Below are positions 60,738 to 64,000 of a DNA stretch of 64,000 bases, in pieces. The position numbers and the translations under genes are program-made. The notes under the pieces are model-generated. The model was not told the DNA's origin. It worked only from the letters and a program-made list of their open reading frames with translations, and searched no databases. The stretch is from NCBI RefSeq assembly GCF_003718715.1, contig NZ_CP033465.1:2542001-2606000 (forward strand), given 5' to 3'. Position 1 is the first letter of the stretch; each line of letters opens with the position of its first letter. The stretch is from Clostridium sp. JN-1. Its GTDB lineage: Bacteria; Bacillota; Clostridia; Clostridiales; Clostridiaceae.

Positions 60738-60980
60738 CTATCCATAGTATTTCTTGGTAGCATTTATATAATACTTACCATTTGGATTTTTTACTGATGA
60801 AACTACATTAAATCTATTTTTCTCCAATATTTTATAAATCATTTTAGCTTCATTATCATTATTATCGTCGAAAGTAACTAAAAGATTATCATTTTCATTA
60901 ACTATAGCCATATAATCGTCAATACTGCTATAATCCATTAAACGTATTTTACCATTTATATCTATCTGATATTGTGACAT
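60738..60980 (-). CDS. Small protein of unknown function
   Basis: An 80-residue soluble protein (MSQYQIDINGKIRLMDYSSIDDYMAIV...), acidic in the middle (FDDNNDNE) with a basic end (NATKKYYG). No family recognised. The ATG at 60980 follows GGAG by 7 bases, and the spacing to glcK (57 bp) allows co-transcription. Confidence 0.7.
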   Translation of the reverse strand: MSQYQIDINGKIRLMDYSSIDDYMAIVNENDNLLVTFDDNNDNEAKMIYKILEKNRFNVVSSVKNPNGKYYINATKKYYG

Positions 60981-61082
60981 AAGGCATCTCCTCAAAAATA
61001 AAATTTTCAATTTAAATAATAAGATTATTTTCTGTCATATACTCTTAAAATATTCAATAATTTATCACTAAATAAAAGTCAA

Positions 61083-61118
61083 ACAAAGACGCCATTAAAT
61101 TTTAACAGCGCCTTTGTA
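61083..61118 (-). terminator. Terminator after the EF-G paralogue
   Basis: ACAAAGGCGCTGTTAAAA and TTTAATGGCGTCTTTGT (minus strand) pair with a few mismatches, followed by TTGACTTTT, within 40 bp of the stop codon. Confidence 0.75.
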
Positions 61119-61120
61119 AA

Positions 61121-63205
61121 TCATTCGGCAAGTTTTACCTTTTTACTACATATTATTTTCTTTGCCTCAACCTCCGGAACTTCTTCATATCTTTCGAACT
61201 TCATACTAAAGTTTCCTCTTGCTTGAGTCATAGATCTTAAATCAGTAGCATACTTAAACATTTCTGCTTGAGGAACTTCTACTATTATCCTTTGGTTGTT
61301 TCCGCAGGGTTCCATTCCTAAAACTCTACCTCTCTTTTTATTTATATCACCTATTATATCTCCCATGTATTCATCAGGTACTACTATTTCAGCATGCATT
61401 ATAGGTTCTAACAATATAGGTTTAGCTTCCGTAAGTCCTTTTTTATAAGCTATTGAAGCTGCAACTTTAAAAGCCATTTCAGATGAATCAACCGAATGGT
61501 AAGAGCCATCATGAAGTGTAGCCTTTAATCCTATAACTGGATATCCTGCAAGTACCCCATGCTTCACACAATCTTTTAGTCCTTTCTCAACTGCTGGTAT
61601 ATACTGTCTTGGAACAACTCCCCCTACTACTTTATCCACAAACATCAAATCTGTCTCACCATCGCATCTAGGTTCAAACTTGATTACAACATCACCATAT
61701 TGACCATGTCCGCCGGACTGCTTTTTATGTTTTCCTTGAACATCTGAGGTCTTTTTGATAGTTTCTCTATAAGGAATTTTTGGTACCTGCAGTTCAACGT
61801 CTGTTCCAAACTTTGTTTTAAGTTTGGATGCTATTACATCTAAGTGAGTTTCTCCAAGCCCAGAAATTATAGTTTCAGCATTTTCTACATCTTGTGACAC
61901 TTTAAATGTTGGATCTTCATCCATAAGCTTATTTAAGCCATTTGATATTCTATCCTCATCATTTTTAGATTTAGGTAATACTGCCATTGACATTACAGAT
62001 TCAGGAAATTCAACTTTGTCGAATATTATAGACATATCTCTAGAACATAATGTATCCCCAGTTGTCGTAAATTGTAATTTTGAAACAGCACCTATATCTC
62101 CTGCTGTAATTTCACTAGTTGGTATCTGTTGTTTTCCTTTTAAGTAATACATACTTCCTATTTTTTCATTTTTATCCTTTTGAGAATTATATACAACCGA
62201 GTCTGATGTCATTTTGCCCGTCATTACCCTGAAGAGAGATAACTTACCAACGAAAGGATCTGCTATAGTTTTAAATACAAAAGCAGATAGTGGAGATTTA
62301 TCATCTATCTTGACTTCTAACCTAGAATCATCCTTAGCATACCTTGCCCCTAAACTTGCTGACTTTTCGGGAGAAGGAAAACATTCAACTATATCCTCGA
62401 GAAGGGTTTCAATCCCAATAATCTTTACTGCTGATCCACACATAACTGGAGCTATATCACCTTGAGCACATCCATTTATGAGTCCATTATATATTTCATC
62501 ATCACTTAATTCTCCATCATTAAAATACTTGTCAAGTAATTCTTCATCTGTCTCTGCTACAGCTTCTACTATCATGTTTTTGCATTCTTCAACTTTTGAA
62601 ATAAGCTCCTCAGGTATTTCAACTTCTTTCATTGATTTAGTTTTGTAATCGAAAATTCTAGCCTTACCAGATATTACATTTACTACACCTTTAAAGTTTT
62701 CCTCATTTCCTATAGGATATTGTACAGGGACAACTGACATTCCAAACTTGTCATTTAATCCTTTAAATACTTTATCAAAATTAGAATTTTCTCTATCAAG
62801 TTTATTTATATAAAATGCTCGTGGAAGTTTACATTTATTTATATATTCCCATGACTTCTCAGTGCCTACTTGTATTCCTGATACGCCTGACGTAACGATT
62901 ACAGCTACATCTACAGCCTTAAGTCCTTCATAAACTTCTCCAATAAAATCAAAATACCCTGGCATATCAACTAAATTAATTTTTACACTATTCCATTCAC
63001 AAGGTATTATGGATGTATTTATAGAAATTGTTCTCTTTTTTTCTTCTGCATCATAATCACTAATAGTATTGCCATCTTCAACTCTACCAAATCTATCTGT
63101 ACCTTTTGTGTAATAAAGTATTGATTCTGTTAAAGTAGTTTTTCCTGAACCACTATGACCTATTATACCTATATTTCTTAGATTTTTAGTTGCATAATTT
63201 TTCAT
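61121..63205 (-). CDS. Elongation factor G-like GTPase (EF-G paralogue, FusA2 type)
   Basis: A 694-residue five-domain EF-G homologue that differs from the canonical copy at 28235-30304. G1 reads GHSGSGKTT instead of [10 protein letters not shown]3 reads DMPGYFDF instead of DTPGHVDF, so the catalytic switch-II His is Tyr. G4 is NKLD. Domain IV retains SGGHGQYGD. Paralogues with a Tyr here are known; whether this one translocates, recycles ribosomes or regulates is open. It has its own terminator and lies 3' of the rRNA operon. Confidence 0.93.
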   Translation of the reverse strand: MKNYATKNLRNIGIIGHSGSGKTTLTESILYYTKGTDRFGRVEDGNTISDYDAEEKKRTISINTSIIPCEWNSVKINLVDMPGYFDFIGEVYEGLKAVDVAVIVTSGVSGIQVGTEKSWEYINKCKLPRAFYINKLDRENSNFDKVFKGLNDKFGMSVVPVQYPIGNEENFKGVVNVISGKARIFDYKTKSMKEVEIPEELISKVEECKNMIVEAVAETDEELLDKYFNDGELSDDEIYNGLINGCAQGDIAPVMCGSAVKIIGIETLLEDIVECFPSPEKSASLGARYAKDDSRLEVKIDDKSPLSAFVFKTIADPFVGKLSLFRVMTGKMTSDSVVYNSQKDKNEKIGSMYYLKGKQQIPTSEITAGDIGAVSKLQFTTTGDTLCSRDMSIIFDKVEFPESVMSMAVLPKSKNDEDRISNGLNKLMDEDPTFKVSQDVENAETIISGLGETHLDVIASKLKTKFGTDVELQVPKIPYRETIKKTSDVQGKHKKQSGGHGQYGDVVIKFEPRCDGETDLMFVDKVVGGVVPRQYIPAVEKGLKDCVKHGVLAGYPVIGLKATLHDGSYHSVDSSEMAFKVAASIAYKKGLTEAKPILLEPIMHAEIVVPDEYMGDIIGDINKKRGRVLGMEPCGNNQRIIVEVPQAEMFKYATDLRSMTQARGNFSMKFERYEEVPEVEAKKIICSKKVKLAE

Positions 63206-63319
63206 AAGTAATTCCTCCTCTCACTTTCACTTAAATATATAATTCTACTTCAACTTTAAAAATCCTCTTAAGTTAATTAAATTTTCTAAATACTTTAATT
63301 AGGGTAATATTTACATAAA

Positions 63320-63369
63320 TAGAGAACAGAAAACATAAAAACAGATGACAGAGGACAATTGACAGAGTT
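63320..63369. mobile_element. MITE fragment, copy 3 (left end only)
   Basis: GAGAACAGAAAACATAAAAACAGATGACAGAGGACAATTGACAGAG (in parts) shares the GAGGACAATTGACAGAG terminal block of copies 1 and 2, apparently with an internal duplication. No matching right end was found. A GTTAAGAA/TTCTTAAC hairpin follows at 63385-63407. The rest of 63206-63532 is AT-rich without a gene. Confidence 0.6.
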
Positions 63370-63532
63370 GGAATTTGTTATTTAGTTAAGAACTATTACT
63401 TCTTAACTCAACGATAAATTTTGCTTTATATATTAGATTATATTGATTAAACCGTAAAAATAAAAGCTATAAAATTAAGTACTCTTTCTTAATTCTACAG
63501 CTACATATATCAACTTTTACAAAAAATAAAAA

Positions 63533-63607
63533 TGGCTCCGCGAAAAGGATTCGAACCTTCAACCCTTCGGTTAACAGCCGAATGCTCCACCGTTGAGCTA
63601 TCGCGGA
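63533..63607 (-). tRNA. tRNA-Asn (GTT anticodon)
   Basis: Acceptor TCCGCGA/TCGCGGA, anticodon arm TTCGG-CTGTTAA-CCGAA, T-loop TTCGAAT, CCA encoded. It lies 16 bp after the 5S gene as part of the rRNA transcript. Confidence 0.97.
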
Positions 63608-63622
63608 ACAATATGTTTTACA

Positions 63623-63738
63623 CCTGGCAGCGACCTACTCTCCCGCAGGGTCTCCCCTGAAGTACCATCGGCACTGTAAAGCTTAACCTACCTGTTCGGT
63701 ATGGGAAGGAGTGTTACCTTTACGTCATAACCACCAGA
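63623..63738 (-). rRNA. rrf: 5S ribosomal RNA
   Basis: About 116 bases, beginning TCTGGTGGTTATGACG and ending GGTCGCTGCCAGG, with the conserved CCATACCGAACAGG and GCCGATGGTA blocks. Lies in the order 23S-5S-tRNA-Asn on the minus strand. Confidence 0.97.
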
Positions 63739-63978
63739 TCTATTTAAAAATTGCTATAAGCTTCACAATACTGCTTCAAAATTCTCCTTGCGGTGCTCAT
63801 TTACATTATAGTAAACTCCGCTCCTCACTCAAATTTTTCATTGTCTTGCTCGCTTCTATCAATTTTTATTGCTAATTGATACATATTGCATATTGTGTAT
63901 ATCATTTTTATTGAGAAATTGTTCTCTCAAAATTGCACAGTTAAGTTAAAAGTCAAATTAAATGATTTAAGTTAATTT

Positions 63979-64000
63979 GGTCAAGCCCTCGACCTATTAG
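63979..64000 (-). rRNA. rrl: 23S ribosomal RNA, 3' end only
   Basis: Minus strand CTAATAGGTCGAGGGCTTGA matches the 3' terminus of clostridial 23S rRNA. The gene continues beyond the window. The 240-bp spacer to 5S has no gene. Confidence 0.9.

Overview
The window is low-GC, AT-rich Firmicutes DNA that I read as Clostridium sensu stricto. The indicators are the gene order (a clostridial str/S10/spc/alpha super-cluster joined to the sigH-yacP-rlmB-thyX-mrnC-cysS and ctsR-mcsA-mcsB-clpC-radA-disA clusters), the two-subunit Fe-S fumarase, the sporulation genes cwlD and sigH, and strong GGAGG ribosome binding sites. The solvent/acetogen/C. kluyveri branch is my guess, not something I could verify. 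Nearly every gene is on the minus strand, running away from an rRNA operon whose 23S 3' end, 5S and tRNA-Asn lie at the right edge. The only plus-strand genes are a sigma-54 activator (746-2770) and a small Cys-containing protein (51930-52343).

Left edge (1-7265): the 5' part of ptsI (PTS enzyme I), its sigma-54 promoter, a spacer with three copies of one palindrome, and a divergent sigma-54 activator whose N terminus is an HPr-like domain. Together these look like a self-contained circuit linking PTS phosphorylation to ptsI transcription. Then come a MITE-like repeat, a membrane-anchored TPR protein, fumarase subunits, a GntR regulator without a standard start codon, and the amidase CwlD.

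Translation block (7266-44600): rpsI-rplM, truA, the ECF transporter module (ecfT, ecfA2, ecfA1), rplQ-rpoA-rpsD-rpsK-rpsM-rpmJ-infA, a KOW protein, adk-secY, the spc and S10 operons, tuf1-fusA-rpsG-rpsL-L7Ae, rpoC-rpoB, rplL-rplJ-rplA-rplK, nusG-secE-rpmG, and a second tuf behind two tRNA genes. Genes are listed here by rising coordinate; transcription runs the other way. Methionine aminopeptidase, normally between adk and infA, is reduced to a remnant of about 50 codons. Between tuf2 and rpmG lies what looks like the right end of an IS200/IS605-type TnpB element (TnpB tail plus omega-RNA-like scaffold).

Right part (44600-64000): sigH, a NYN nuclease, rlmB, thyX, mini-RNase III, cysS, a second MITE copy carrying a nested hairpin element, ispD, a PIN-TRAM membrane protein, a frameshifted small gene, disA, radA, the CtsR regulon operon with its operator, a ROK glucokinase, a small unknown gene, an EF-G paralogue with an altered switch II, a third MITE fragment, tRNA-Asn, 5S and the 23S 3' end.

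Most of the window is core housekeeping. The unusual material is in the spacers: the sigma-54/PTS circuit, the map deletion, the TnpB right-end remnant, the MITE family and several leader hairpins. All coordinates and motifs were read by eye; no database search was possible.
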